Positions 13,101 through 25,431 of a DNA stretch of 64,000 bases are shown piece after piece. A program made the translations under genes and the position numbers. The stretch's first letter is position 1, and each line of letters starts with the position of its first letter. Under the pieces are notes generated by a model, which saw nothing but the letters and a program-made list of their open reading frames with translations, had not been told where the DNA came from and did not search any database. This DNA comes from Calonectria ilicicola (Eukaryota; Ascomycota; Sordariomycetes; Hypocreales; Nectriaceae): assembly GCA_020809705.1 (NCBI GenBank), contig CP085834.1, positions 1,302,001 through 1,366,000 on the forward strand. Reading direction: 5' to 3'.

Positions 13101-15116
13101 GGTACTGTTACGGAAATCAACCACAACCAAGCATGGATCGTGCCGAAGGGAATGCGTCCAGAGATCGCTGCGGCTATTCCATTAGCCTATGGCACAGCCT
13201 TGTACAGCTTGACCAAGATAGCCAACTTTCAACCAGGTGAATCTATTTTGATCCACTCTGGGAGCGGCGCTGTTGGGCAAGCCGCAATTGCTGTTTCTCA
13301 ATATCTGGGGGCTAAGGAAATATTTGTTACTGTGGGAAGCGATGAAAAGCGCGAGCTCATCAAAGGACAATTCGGTATTGCTGATACTCATATACTCTCT
13401 AGTCGCAGTCTCAAATTCGGACAGAAAATCCTCGAGCAAACAAACAACGTCGGAGTCGACGTTGTTCTCAACTCTTTGTCAGGCGAGGCAGCCGTTACTA
13501 GCTGTGGGTTGTTAGCTCCATTTGGTAGATTTATTGAGATTGGCAAGAGGGACATCGAAAACAATGCGAGAATGCAAATGCAACTGCTGCGTGGGAATAA
13601 GACCATTTCTGTGGTGGACCTGGTTCAAGTTGGAAAGGTCAGACCTGAGATCTTGAGGCAGGTATTGCAAACCCCGTTGGATCTCATCCACGCTGGAAAA
13701 CTCCAAATGATTCACCCCGTTACGGTTGAACATGTTTCAAGAATAGGTGAGCAACTGGAGTCGATACAGACCGGAAAACACACAGGAAAATTGGTTATGA
13801 AAGTCGATCACACCCAACCACTCAAGGTATGTTCGCAGATATTTCGAACAGCAAGACATATTCATTGATGAACAACTACAGATCCAACCAAGGCCGCCAG
13901 CCACGCCAACACTGAGCCCCAGTCACTCCTACCTGGTCGTGGGTGGTACAGGGGGACTCGGAAAGGAGATTGTCCGCCACTTAGCCACTTTGGGGGCCAA
14001 GAGAATTATTACACTCTCTCGCTCCGGAGCTAATGGTCCCAGAGTGAAGGAGTTGATGGACGAAATGCGACAGTCAAATGTCGAACTGCATGTCGTTAAG
14101 GGCGATGTTTGCGACAAGAGTACTATGGATGCGATTAATGAGATCACATCCAACTCTCCCATTAAAGGCATTATTCAAAGCGCCATGGACCTAAAGGTAA
14201 GTCAAAAATGATTATTAGAGACATGAAATACAGGTCTGACTGAGATCACAAACACCAGGATGCCCTTGTAAGAGAGATGACTCACGAGCAATGGAGTCAA
14301 GGCACTGCTGTCAAAGTAGCTGGGACAATCAACCTCACATCCTCTCTCACAGCCACGGGAGCGCTAGACTTTTTTGTCGTCCTTGGAAGTGTGGTTGCTA
14401 TCGCAGGTATGCAAGGTGCGAGCAACTACAGCGCAAGCAACACCTTTTTGGATGCTTTTGCGCGACATCATGCATCAAAAGGATTACCATTTCGCGCTAT
14501 TGACCTAGGTGCAGTTGCCGACTTAGGCTTCGTGGCAGACAATGACGACTTCATAAACACTCTATTGGTACAAGGAGCTGAGTCAGTAACTACCCGACAG
14601 GTATTGGCGGCACTTGATTACAGCATCGCGAATCCTGTAGCTAGCACACCAGATCAAGCACAGTTTATTCTTGGCGTGTGTCGAGCCCATCCAGATGCGG
14701 GAACAAAGGAGTCAGCAGCACAGAGGCCTGACTCTCGGTTTAGCCATATCTGGAAGGACCCATCAAAGGAACAGATACATTCAAACAAGAACCTGGATGG
14801 CCAGGGATTTGATGCGCAGACAGCCTTAAGAGAAGCCAAGACACCAAAGGATGCGGTGATGGCGATGTTGATGGGGTTGAAGGCTCAAGTGGCATTGCTA
14901 ATGAGCATTCAAGTTGGTGAGATACAATCAGATCGTTCAGTTGCTAGTTACGGCGTCGATTCACTCATTGAGTTGCAACTACGCAACTGGATCAATGGGC
15001 ATCTTGGGGCATCGGTGTCCATGGTTGAACTAATGAGCTCAATGACATTGGCGGAACTTGCGGACACTTTGGCTCAGCGTTCAAGATTAGTTCATTCAAG
15101 TGTGTTCGTGGCTTAA
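7116..15116 (+). CDS. Highly reducing iterative type I polyketide synthase
   Basis: Seven exons: 7116-7307, 7377-7630, 7706-8208, 8319-8566, 8631-13826, 13882-14196 and 14259-15116, giving 2521 residues. All introns are GT-AG and all phases agree. Domains: KS (about 9-430; active Cys181 in DTACSSS, EAHGTGT, GTNAHV); malonyl/acyl transferase (about 550-860; GQGAQW, Ser644 in GHSSG); dehydratase (about 925-1220; His968 in GHCIDG, Asp in LDGCLQ); C-methyltransferase (about 1330-1560; EVGGGTGS); enoyl reductase (about 1810-2125; SGSGAVGQ); ketoreductase (GGTGGLG near 2152, Tyr2293); ACP (Ser2471 in GVDSL). There is no thioesterase or reductase release domain, as is usual for fungal HR-PKS. It should build a reduced, probably C-methylated chain in the cytosol. 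The dehydratase lacks the Pro of HxxxGxxxxP. Confidence 0.95.
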
Positions 15117-15231
15117 TAGTATCAGTTTGGCATCAGAAATATAAATTCCATGTTAGAAACAAGTCTAGATATTATTTTATGAAGAACAGAAATTATTATA
15201 GAATAGCGATCCAGTATTTAGTTCCATCCGA

Positions 15232-16833
15232 TCAAACCTCAGCACAGCCTGAATCCGTGCGCTTATACAATTGCTTCATCCTAGTCCATGCGGTTGACGA
15301 GCCTTTTGAATCAGACTTGTCTTGCATATACCTTCGTTCGATGGCCTCTAGGCTATGGCCTCTCGTCTCCACCATATAAAATACTACGACAATGGTGCAA
15401 ACCAATGAACAAGCGGCAAACAAAAAATATGCACCAAATAAGGTGTTTGAGATTAGTACCGGGGTGACAAGGGCAACAAGATAATTTGCAATCTGCGCTC
15501 AGAAAATGGTTAGCTTGCGAATCCTGCAGAACTTTTCCTCACGTACCCAATTGCAGCTTTGTGCTAATCCCGAGGCGCTACTGCGGATTTTTCGAGGCAT
15601 ACTTTCAACCAGGAATGCACGCAAGCAAATAGCCCATGTAAGGTTGAAAATAAAAGCGAATATGTATATCGAAGCCATCACAATCCACTTTCCTGCGCCT
15701 GATACTTTATCAGCGGCGTAGAGCGACCCGATGACAATCATAACTGTCGACATGATGATGCCGCCAACGATACTTGAAGTTTTCCGCCCCCAGTGGTCTG
15801 CAAAAATGGCTCCCAGAATGGATGCAGCGAATATCGCCAAAGCTGAGGCTCCAGAAGCGAGGAATGTCGCACGCTCGCCACGAAGGCCGGCTTGAGCAAA
15901 AAGAGTCGGAGCATAGTATAATACACCGTCAATCCCAGAGAATTGCTGCATTGCCATCAAAAAGCATCCAAATATTGTTCTACCTCGAAAAGGGGCAGAA
16001 AAGGCCAATTTGAAGTCTGCCCAAGTTTTTCTAAATTCATCTTCAAATGTAAGTCGAGACACCGGTTCAGTACAGGTTGGATCACAGTCAACTTGGGCAC
16101 TCAGATCAGCTCTTTCCTCCTCATCGAAGCCTAACTTTTCAGCAATTTTGAGAGCTTCTTCAATGCATCCTTTTGACAACAACCAACGAGGAGATGGAGG
16201 GATAATCCAGTAAGTCACCGACAGACATAAGCCGAGGCCGGCCGAAATCCCAGGAGGAATTCTCCATATTTCAGGAGTATTGTCAAGTCGCGCCACTCCG
16301 TAACAGATGAAGAATCCCGCAACAAGTCCCAATGAATTTACAAAAAGGGGTATGGCCGTCATTATACCTCGGATTCTGGATGGCGCTGTTTCAGAAACTT
16401 GCACAAAGATGTTGCTTAAAAATAAACCGTTGCCAATGCCCTTGACTAAACGGCCAAAGATGAATATGGACAAGACAGTGGAGCCACACTCAATACCAGA
16501 ACCAACAGCATAGATGAGTGAACCAAGAGTGATGAGCTTCACATGCCCAAAGTGATGTGCAAGGACGCCAGCCACTAAAGCCGTCACAGCTCCAGGGATA
16601 AGCAAAGACGATACAACAACGCCATGGATCGTGGCTGAGAGTGGCCCAAAGGTGGACTCAAATGAAGTCATGGATGTGACCGGACCGATGCTACCTGTGT
16701 CAAGCCTATTTTCAATCAACATTTAATTTTATTCCAACTTTCAGATGACTTGAACTGACCCGAAGAGAAATGTCACCAGCGAAGTTGCGGCGTGTGCACG
16801 GACAAAAAATAACCAGTTGGGAGGCAAACTCAT
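15232..16833 (-). CDS. Sugar-porter family MFS transporter
   Basis: Three exons, in transcript order 16833-16760, 16705-15547 and 15492-15232, giving 497 residues. Splicing restores the family motifs that introns interrupt: FLFGLDTGSIG at helix 1 and SCNWIANYLVALVTP near helix 10. Other hallmarks are GRLVKGIGNGL, PSPRWLL, the QQFSGIDGVLYYAPT signature and the terminal VETRGHSLEAIE, a variant of PETKG. Family members are plasma-membrane hexose, pentose or polyol facilitators or H+ symporters, and a few accompany secondary-metabolite clusters. The gene converges on the PKS with only 115 bp between stop codons. Whether it belongs to the polyketide locus is unknown. The first donor is GTCAGT, a weaker but usable site. 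Confidence 0.92.
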
Positions 16834-17962
16834 TTTGATCTGAAGATGTTGAGAATGGTGTCAGAAGCTTGCGACAAAGAAAATGTCTAAGACATGATTT
16901 GATCTAAAATATTTATTCAAGAAAGACAATTTCTCACCGCCAAAGCCGGCCAGGTGTAAGTCGTGAAAAAGTTGAGATACTCTTTGTGGTAAGTCCGTAT
17001 TTCTATGGGTCAAATGGTTCGATGTGAAAATCTGTGCAAATTTTCATTCGTGTACAATATTTTATTCCTGCCTTGTACAAAATAGTATCCTGCCGCCCAA
17101 AAAACGAAATAACTCCATGCTTTATCATGGTGCTTAGGAGATCAATGATGAGAATCCCCTAGTGGAAATAGTATGCACACAAGGCGTTAAACATGCGCAT
17201 TCACAGCTGCATCCACGAGCGGCGTAACATATCCAATGAAATTGTAATTATGAATGCCACTAAAACTGCTAGATTGGAGAGGCCTGATCCTCTTCAGCCT
17301 GGTTCTACACAAGACAGCTTTGGGGGCTTCACGTCCTGCCACCCAGGCGCTAGTTGCCAACCCACCTCCAGCCCCCTCCCCGGGTTTTCGGGATATGGAT
17401 ATATAGCATCTAATATTTAAATGTCTCGAAACATGGTTATTAGTCACATGATCCCTCCATCGTGCGAACTCCTGGCTCAGTCAAGATATATGTGAATTAT
17501 TATGGCACAGGTTAGGGGTTCATACGTAAATGGCCGAGCCCCACATTCGTCTACCCCACCACGAACCACACCCAGGAGTTACTGGAAATGGACATCTCCG
17601 AGCCATGACAAAGCTAGTCTCAAACAAACAACCAATAGGGGACGACTCCGGCTTAGTTGATGCCGCCGCAAAGAGTCAATATTAAGGTACATATATCTCC
17701 GAGCCTTGCCGCCCAGAGTAATCTCGGTTGGCATAGTTCAGCCTCAAAGCGCCAAATGCGTTATAGCCAACCCTGATCTTTGGCTCAACAAAACTTAATA
17801 TCACGGACCTCTTACAAGCTTACTGCATTTGACAATTTGAATTGGATTGAACTGTGTAAATTGCGTAGAATAAACCTTCCATATACAAAATCTGCATTGC
17901 GTGTGTTATGCGTATGGTCGTTGACTATGGAACCTATTGTACAATGCCCATGATTCAACCAC
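16834..17962. other. Intergenic region, about 1.1 kb
   Basis: This region separates the sugar porter start from the laccase 3' end. It holds A+T-rich stretches and stop codons in all frames, and no gene was recognised. Confidence 0.5.
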
Positions 17963-19721
17963 TTAGACACCAGAATCCTCCTGAACGATGGCGTTTGTGT
18001 CCTGGAAAGTGTTCCAGTTGGTGCAAACGTCATCCACATAAGTAGAGTTGGAAATACCAGCAATCTCGCTCTCGCGCTCAATAAACTGAACCGCGAATCC
18101 CTCCGAAGTGTGCCAGCCAATGTGGCAGTGAGCCAACCAAACACCGGGGTTGTCGGTTTGCCAAGCCATGACGATGAATCCACTGGCGGGCAGCATAGCT
18201 GTGTCTCGTCGCACAGGGTTGGTCGTGTTGAGAGCAATGTCAGACGAGTAGCTACCAGTTCCTTGGCCAATGACGAAAAAGTCGTGTCCGTGAAGATGGA
18301 TAGGATGAGGAATTCCCAGGGTGGTTTCAATGACAAAGTAAACCCACTCGTCTGCAGTCTCAAGCTCAATGACAGCGTTGGACTCTTCAAAGGTGTCATT
18401 GCCGTTCAATACGGACTGAAGAGTAGGCTGACCCCAGTCAACCAGCATGGTGGTGCTGTTGAGGTACCATTTGAACAGACCTGCCGAGTTCTGGGCAGTC
18501 GAGGCTGTTGAAAGAGAGGACCAATCTGCGCTCGAGACATCCTTGGCTACGTAAGGAGAGAGGTTGAATGTTTCGTCATCGCAGCTATCAGTGTACGCCC
18601 AGCCAGTGGTGTCAGGTGTAGATGGGCTGTCTGCATAGGTGACGATGCCCTTGATGTTGGTAGGGTTGGCGTTGTCAGAGCAGGCAGATTGGGGAATGGC
18701 ACGAATCCAGAAGTTGTCGGCAACATCGGCCTGATCAGCGGTAACAACAATATCGTATCGTTGGCCTAAACATGATGGTCAGCAATGAACTTTCTTCTGG
18801 CTAGAGGAGACAGCACTTACCCATTCCAATGTTAATGTAATTAGCCTCAAAGGGGGTAACGGGAACAAGATCAGCGGCAATGACCTTCATGGTGTGGTTG
18901 TCAATAGAAAACTTCCAGTGAGTGTCGATAGCAGCGTTGACGAGTCTCATTCGGTACGACTTGCCGGACTCAAACGAAACATTGAAGCGTGTACCGGTGG
19001 TGACATTGTCGCTGGTCCAGGTGTTTGTGCCGTTGATGAGACCAGTGTCCAGCGTAGGTGGGCCAGTGGTTTCAGCCTGGCTGTAAAGCTGGTCGACGGT
19101 GGAGTGGTCCCAGTCATTCAGAAAGACGACACCGAGGTCCTCATCATAGTTTGCGGTGGCAGGACCGTTGATGATGATGCCACCAAAGACACCCTCCCAG
19201 GCTTGCAGGGCAAAGTGAGAGTGGTACCAAGTACTGCCATACTGGAGAGCCCTCCACTTGTAAGTGACAGTGTCTCCAACGGCAAGGGCGCATTGGGTAA
19301 TAGATGGTACACCGTCGTTCTCGTTGGTGTAGTTTTGCCTAATGCCATGCCAATGGATACTGGACCCGTTCAAGGACGTGGTCATGGAATTGGTGAGATG
19401 AATCACAACAGTATCACCCCAGTCAGCAAATAAGGTTGGGCCGGGGATAGATCCATTGACAGCCATAGCTGGCCGGGACACCCCGTCAGGAGCAACCGTG
19501 ACATCGGTAACCTCCAGCCAGTACTCCCTGGTGACACCAGTATCGACAGGCTCGGTTGTATAATCCGTGTCAATGGAGTAGTCACACCACTCAGAGCGGG
19601 TGGTGGCAGTGTTTCCACTGCAGGTAGCACGAGATTCAAGAGTAGAACCCTGTGAATCTATGGCAGCAGCTGAAACCAGCTTCGATGCCAGAGCAGCGAA
19701 GGTGAGGATGGAGCGCATCAT
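17963..19721 (-). CDS. Secreted ascomycete laccase (multicopper oxidase)
   Basis: Two exons, 19721-18821 and 18765-17963, give 567 residues. A signal peptide (about residues 1-20) precedes three cupredoxin domains. Copper-binding motifs are all present: HWHGIRQ, WYHSHF, HPIHLHGHDF and HCHIGWHTSEGF, so type 1, 2 and 3 copper sites look complete. The protein ends in DSGV, the C-terminal plug typical of asco-laccases. In characterised members this tail sits in the solvent channel and is exposed by C-terminal processing. The enzyme oxidises phenols with reduction of O2 to water; possible roles are pigment formation, detoxification or lignocellulose work. Many N-glycosylation sequons (NGS, NGT, NVT, NST) support secretion. 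The ATG doublet at 19716-19721 leaves the choice of first Met open by one residue. Confidence 0.95.
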
Positions 19722-20593
19722 GGTGACGGCTCAAGATGAAAATGAAAGACTCGAGTAAAGGATTAATGAAAGGACAAAGAGGATTGCAGGATCAACGAAG
19801 GGATTGCAGTGTGTATAATGGACTGATGAGACAAACAAAACTTGACGATGGGAACAAGAACCTTTTTGTATACAAAATGAATATCTTACAACATAGCGCT
19901 TACCATCATGACTGACAAGGTCTCGTACGGTTCCGCATCCATAGACGGACAGTCACCGTCTGCCTCCGTCTGAAAGTGCAATGCTCGAGGAAGGTGGCTC
20001 CCATTCAGGAAAGATCGGCGGCACGGCTCGCCGTCAATCTACCATTATTGAGCGCCTATTCTGCATCTGCCACGCAATCTGAGACATTTCGAATAGGGAA
20101 TCTCAAGCGAGCATGCCGCAGTTTGAGTAGAGTTGAATGTGAAAGTGTGCAGATATCTCGTGGCGACCCACACGCACAGGCCGCTGCGGCTGGCCCAGGC
20201 TTACGCATGCCATCTCCTCTTCAGATGCAACCCCTGCTGCCATTGGCAGCCTGCTCTGCCCCTGATTTCTTTTTTTATCAGAGTAGGAGCAATTGTCGGG
20301 GATAATGCGGTTATCCCTAGTGATTTCTTGTGCATCAAAAGTGCAAGACGGCAGGTGGTAGTTCAACTGAAATCGTCATATGGTGACGTGGCTGGGTGAT
20401 ACTCCTCGGACATAGTTCTGGTTTAATTCCTTGGCGCTTAGGAGCTGAAGTTGTTGGCAGTGGATCAATTGATTTATCCATGGTATTTGTTTCCTATTTC
20501 TACAAAGGCCCCTCTTATACCTTGGTCCATTCTCTTTCAATTTTCATCGTCCCACCCACACACTCTCTACTATCTGTCCAAACTATTGCAAAA
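19722..20593. promoter_or_regulatory. Shared upstream region of laccase and small secreted protein genes
   Basis: About 870 bp between divergent genes. No supported coding sequence. A pyrimidine-rich stretch around 20530-20580 just before the small secreted protein start is typical of a fungal core promoter. Confidence 0.4.
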
Positions 20594-21285
20594 ATGCGCG
20601 CTACCTTCTTTCTATCTGCCTTGGCTGCTACAGCCTCCCTCGTTGGAGCTTCTCCTATGAACCAAAAACGAGCTACAGACACTCAGTTCCAAATCTACGC
20701 TTATGGTGATAACATTGGCGGTTTGCCAGTCTTCACCACTGGAGGTAAGTTCTCTACTTTGAGCCCAAGGGCTACAAAGACTCGAAAAAGAAACTGACAA
20801 AGGTCTCTCTTCCTCTGTCAGGGGCTGCATACATTGGCAACCCCAACGACATGGCAAGCACCCAAGCTGCTTCGGTCATTTGTATGTATCTCACTAGTCC
20901 ATCTCACTAGTTCCAATCTGACCAATTCTTTCAAGTCACTCATTCTTCGGATGGACACTTGAAGGGCAGACCCAACATGACTTCGGCTGATGGCTCCCCT
21001 TCATGGTCCAATCTCACCTTCTATGTTCCAACTTCTTCGGCTTCCTCGCACACTGTTGGGTTTCAAAACTCCACCAGTGGTAGCTCCAGCCGCTCTGTTG
21101 CTTCTTTCAGCTTCTACGGTACCTGGATCGGAGTCACTGGCAGCGGCGGTGCCTTGGAGACTCTCTGGTATGCGGTTGCAACTGACACTGACGGCGTGTA
21201 TGCCCTGAATTGGAATTCCACCAGTGACGGCAGCGATGGTCAGACCATGCTTACTCTGAAGGCTACTCCCCCGTCTGACGACTAA
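20594..21285 (+). CDS. Conserved small secreted protein of unknown function
   Basis: Three exons, 20594-20744, 20822-20881 and 20936-21285, give 186 residues. The N-terminus MRATFFLSALAATASLVGASP is a signal peptide, followed by an NQKRA Kex2-like site. The mature chain starts with a FQIYAYGDNIGGLPVF block and continues as a Ser/Thr/Gly-rich probable beta-sandwich with several N-glycosylation sequons. There is no cysteine in the mature protein. This matches a family of fungal secreted proteins that I recognise by its opening block, but I know of no assigned function. Intron phases and the family-like opening support the model; GTAAGT and GTATGT donors are strong. Confidence 0.8.
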
Positions 21286-24264
21286 AAAGGCTTTTTTTCC
21301 CTTCGCTTTTGCGTCGTCGCACGATGAGTACAGGAAAGGGACTGAGATGAACATTGGCAATTTTGGAGGCATGTCAGGGGCAGGGGGAAAGGCTTCAAGC
21401 GGTGAAATGCGATAGGTCCTGGTGTGTAGTAGATAGTTCATCGACTTGTTTCACTTTCGAATCCGACGTGTATAATATCGACTCACTTCATGGCTCAATT
21501 TCCTAACGCGATTGGGTATCAATAAGTTGCTGACTACCTATTGGTGCAAAAAATATCAAATACTGCAAGGGCATGACTCAAGTAACATTCCATTGTGCGT
21601 TGGCCCAAGTATATCGAACCAACAGTCAGGTTGCAGTTACATTGCACGCGGTTGTATCGATGCAACCTCCGCTCAAGATAGGATTTGCCAAGAATATTGG
21701 TTCCCAGGATCATATCTCCACTGGTTTTGTTTCCGAAAAAAACTAACCCCTGCCTGGCCATGTGCCGACGATGCCGGGCCCCACGGGGCCAGGGGAACAC
21801 GAGGGCCCCGTCTCGATGGACGGCAAGAAGCCCACACGCACGGTCTGGTTAATTGTCGATGGCTATAAGACACAATAGTCGGTTGCGTGCTAATGGCAAT
21901 GTGGGAAAAGGGGGGGCGGGATGTTGAAACAAGCCCATCAGCATGCACGCCCTTAATATGACGCGTCTAAAGGCGAAAATTTAAAATGACAATTAGGCTT
22001 GATGATATCATGACATGAACTTGCAGGTCAGGCACATGTATCTGCCTGCTGTGGGGAACGGAAAACCACCCCACATCTGCAGCCAGATTGTCGTGATGGA
22101 TGTTGTCGTCACCATCGACTCTCGCCTATACGCGGAACCACGAGCTGCCCAATAGGGTGAGAATGCACCGCAGCTGGCCCCCAATGTTTCGTCAAGTCTC
22201 CGAAGGCGCCGCCGCCCGAAGCCACATGCTAGGCTGCCCTGCTGCCGCCCTGCTGCCCTGCTGCTGGACGGAGCCCTGCTGAAGCCATGCCGCAGCCATG
22301 CCGCACGCCATGTGCGGTTATCAAGCTCCCTTATCGATTTTAACCGCCCTTGGCACCGTCAGCCGCATGCAAGTTGGTCTCGCTACAATCCACCACGAAT
22401 CGTGAACACAGACCCTACATGTTCATTCTGACAGTGCAGGCCCCGCAATCAATATCAGAACCAACGACGGCTCGCGGGACCTGCAGTAGCCTACCGTCTA
22501 GCCCATGTCACGCTTCCCTCATGACGGCTTCTCACCTGAATTACGTCTCGTTGGCCGCAAAAACTGCTGCAAGACGCGTCATGGCCCTCCCCTCGTCCCT
22601 CAACTCCTCCCCAAGGGCTCAGCCCGCGTCGTGGGTCAGATTCCGCCCGCAAAAATGGGGCAGTTTTATTTTCTTTTTTTGCTTCTTCGGCTGTTGAAAC
22701 TCCAAAGGATCTGGCTGAAGATGATGCTGAGTTGACGTCAAAACAACCCGGCCGAGTACTCCGGAAATCGTCAGCCGATTCGAAGGGAGGGATTCAAGAT
22801 CTCTGTATGTCAGCCCCCTGATTTTCGCGTACGGTGACACTGCCTAATTCCGCTGCACTGCGACCTTGCCATTGTATTGTGCGTGTGGGGTATTATTGCC
22901 ATGTTCCATGCACAAAGGCTCTGGCAACCCAACCTACATTTGACACCGGCAAAATATGCTGGTTATGTCAATGCGTAAATAGGCATAACTTATTAGTAAT
23001 TAGCAGGTGAAGAATGGTCCGATGCATTTGCGCCGCAATCCGCAATGTTTCTCCCGATTGATATGTTGTCGTGGTGGATATTTTATGGTCGTTGCAGTTA
23101 TGTGGTCTCTCCAGATGCATCCTCGGATGACCTGATAGAATTGCATTTTAAGGTTCAAAATGATGTGCTAAATGAATTAAAATTAAAATATACCGGCATG
23201 AACTCTGCATCTTGAGATACGCGGCATCTCATGATAATTCAAACATGGTCTAGGGTAGGTTGGATCTGAATGCTGTTTTTTTTGTACTTTTGTACATGGG
23301 GCCTGGAAAATATTCTCGGAAAGACTATTGTTCCGGTCGGACCGAGGCTCCTGTTTCACGATGGGTTCGGGTTCCGCGCGTTTCCTTTTTATGGAGCGTT
23401 CGCCCGCCCCTGGTGTTGAGTGCCAATGCGCCAAGCCATGTCAGGCGCTTGTGATAGGGATGTGGCTGTGGATGTGGCTGTGGTGGCTAGTGTTCGGAGG
23501 CTTGTCCCGTAATGTTTCGCCAAGCCTTCTCCCATCGATCGATTTCTCGAAATACCAGTTCCTCCCCCACGCTGCACGCTGCGTGACTGATCACACACCT
23601 CGCAAATATTTCTCCATCCGTTCACCACTTTGCAGTCTCTTATCTTGTCTTTTTTCTTTCTTTCTTTTTAACGATAACACTAAACTTATTTACAGTCTTA
23701 TTCTTCTTATGCCTAAGCAAGCGCAAATTAATTCCCTAATGGTAGTCCGTCTCGAAATAACGATCCATTACCCTTTTTGGTCTCGGTGGTGGGGATCCGA
23801 TCGACTTTAGCTTCCCCGGGGGCGCAACACCCCCAGAGCAGTAGATCACCTCCCCGACGTTGCATCCATTCTTTAACTACTCCGATCTCGAAAGACTGCC
23901 TCATGATTTACCTTGGAGCTCTTGTATACGTGCCTTGTAATTCTTACCATGTTTCGTGACTTATTTTACTTTCGGGGAACTTTTTTTGGTCATTCCTTTT
24001 TTGGTAACAACACTCGTAAACAACATTTCCTTCCATTAGAATTCCACACTATAGATGAGCCTATCATCTTAGTAGGGCGCTATATTCTCACGCCGTCCTG
24101 CTTTAGAACTCAATAGTTTAATGTGATCAATGTGTCTGGTGCGCAAATGACTAACGCTACAAATCAACATCTCAGGGGTTGATAAAAGGGGACATACTCG
24201 CAGATCACATCTGTTTTCGGGGCCATGCCATAGTTTTTTTCTGGGTCATTTGTGAATAGCCACC
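21286..24264. other. Long intergenic region, about 3 kb
   Basis: No convincing gene. It contains a G+C-rich part (about 21750-22660), followed by an A+T-rich part with a pyrimidine-rich tract near 23630-23670. Open frames overlap in several registers without domains. It may hold long untranslated leaders or a noncoding RNA, but nothing in the sequence proves this. Confidence 0.45.
22231..22300. repeat. Imperfect CTGC/GCCATGC-type low-complexity repeat
   Basis: Short imperfect repeats of CCCTGCTG followed by GCCATGCCGCA units. It looks like local slippage; no longer unit is evident. Confidence 0.6.
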
Positions 24265-25431
24265 ATGCAAATCAGATATCTGACAATCCCTCTCCTCGGT
24301 GGCCTGACCCTTGGCAGGATAGATGATTCTAAACTGACATGTTCCACCATACAAGGGACCAAGCCTGCAAAATCAGTCCCAACCATTACCCGGACACACA
24401 CAAACACATGCACAATACGCCAAACCAAATACAACCAAAAGACAGTCATCATAACTCCAAATGTCGTCACCCAGATCGCCAAGACCACCGCCACCATCAC
24501 CATCGATACAGCTCTAAATCCTCAAACAGAGACCATTTTGGCTACACAGACGGATTCAACCACCACAACCGTTACGATTGATGCTACGACTACCTTTTTC
24601 GCCTCAACTACTGTCATTGCTACTAGTACGAACCCAAACATCATCACTGTGCCAACAGCCAGCAATTTCGTCGCCATCCAAACTGGATTGGTAGGACTTT
24701 CGGATGAGTTGCAAGATTCTGGGGCTCTTTTTAAACGCAGAGACAACTCAGACATCTCTCCAAAGCCAGAAGGGCGTAAGTACCATGTGCCGAGCTTTTA
24801 TCCTCAAAAGGTTGAGTGCGATCTCACCAAGTCTGTTTCCAAAACCGTCACAATTACCCAAACCAAGCCGGCCATGACTCTCACGGCCAGTGCAATGACT
24901 CGCACCGTCACGGATACCATAACCGTGACAAACATCCAAAGCATTGTCCCTGACCCTGTGACTGTGATCGGCACAACAACGATTACAGAAATAGCCGGGA
25001 CTACCATCACGGCTAGCCCAACCACAGCCACAATCTCGACAACCGTCACGACTACTGTTCAGACAGGACCCACTGTGTATGCTATGTGTTCATATAACAA
25101 TTATTGGACCGGGCGCTGGGGAGGCGTTCATTTCAACCCTATTGACGCCCTCAACCCCCAATTCACCTACACCACATCCATAGGAACCGCGCAAAATGCA
25201 TATGGGTGTTGCAACCTGTGCGGCCAAGACAGCGAATGTATCGGCTTTGCTTTTGATAAAGCCTTGCACTCCTGTATCATGTACCATAGTGATGGATGCT
25301 CCCCAACAACTCCCTGCACAGCAACACCCAATATAAACCCTGATGCTGTTCTGTCTAGCGATTCTGGCTACACCATCGGAAATGGCCCCGGCTTGCGATG
25401 GATATCCTATACTGTTCATGCGCCCGCTTAA
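24265..25431 (+). CDS. Secreted Thr-rich protein with C-terminal PAN/apple-like domain
   Basis: An intronless 388-residue protein with an N-terminal signal peptide (residues 1 to about 17). Two Thr/Ser/Val-rich segments (about 35-140 and 190-270) are full of TxT and TVT patterns expected to be O-glycosylated and extended. A dibasic FKRRD near residue 157 could be a processing site. The C-terminal 110 residues have cysteines and the pattern YGCCNLCGQDSECIGFAF then SCIMY, which resembles PAN/apple modules of fungal wall-associated proteins and suggests protein or carbohydrate binding. No GPI signal is visible at the C-terminus, which ends in YTVHAPA. Function is unknown; a cell-wall or secreted adhesive role is inferred from composition only. 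Confidence 0.78.
   Translation: MQIRYLTIPLLGGLTLGRIDDSKLTCSTIQGTKPAKSVPTITRTHTNTCTIRQTKYNQKTVIITPNVVTQIAKTTATITIDTALNPQTETILATQTDSTTTTVTIDATTTFFASTTVIATSTNPNIITVPTASNFVAIQTGLVGLSDELQDSGALFKRRDNSDISPKPEGRKYHVPSFYPQKVECDLTKSVSKTVTITQTKPAMTLTASAMTRTVTDTITVTNIQSIVPDPVTVIGTTTITEIAGTTITASPTTATISTTVTTTVQTGPTVYAMCSYNNYWTGRWGGVHFNPIDALNPQFTYTTSIGTAQNAYGCCNLCGQDSECIGFAFDKALHSCIMYHSDGCSPTTPCTATPNINPDAVLSSDSGYTIGNGPGLRWISYTVHAPA

Noticed and set aside
18894..19433. A 179-codon plus-strand frame
   Set aside because: Antisense to laccase exon 1, with no domain of its own.
22231..22300. CRISPR-like or satellite array
   Set aside because: Only short imperfect GC-rich units without spacers; simple slippage explains it.
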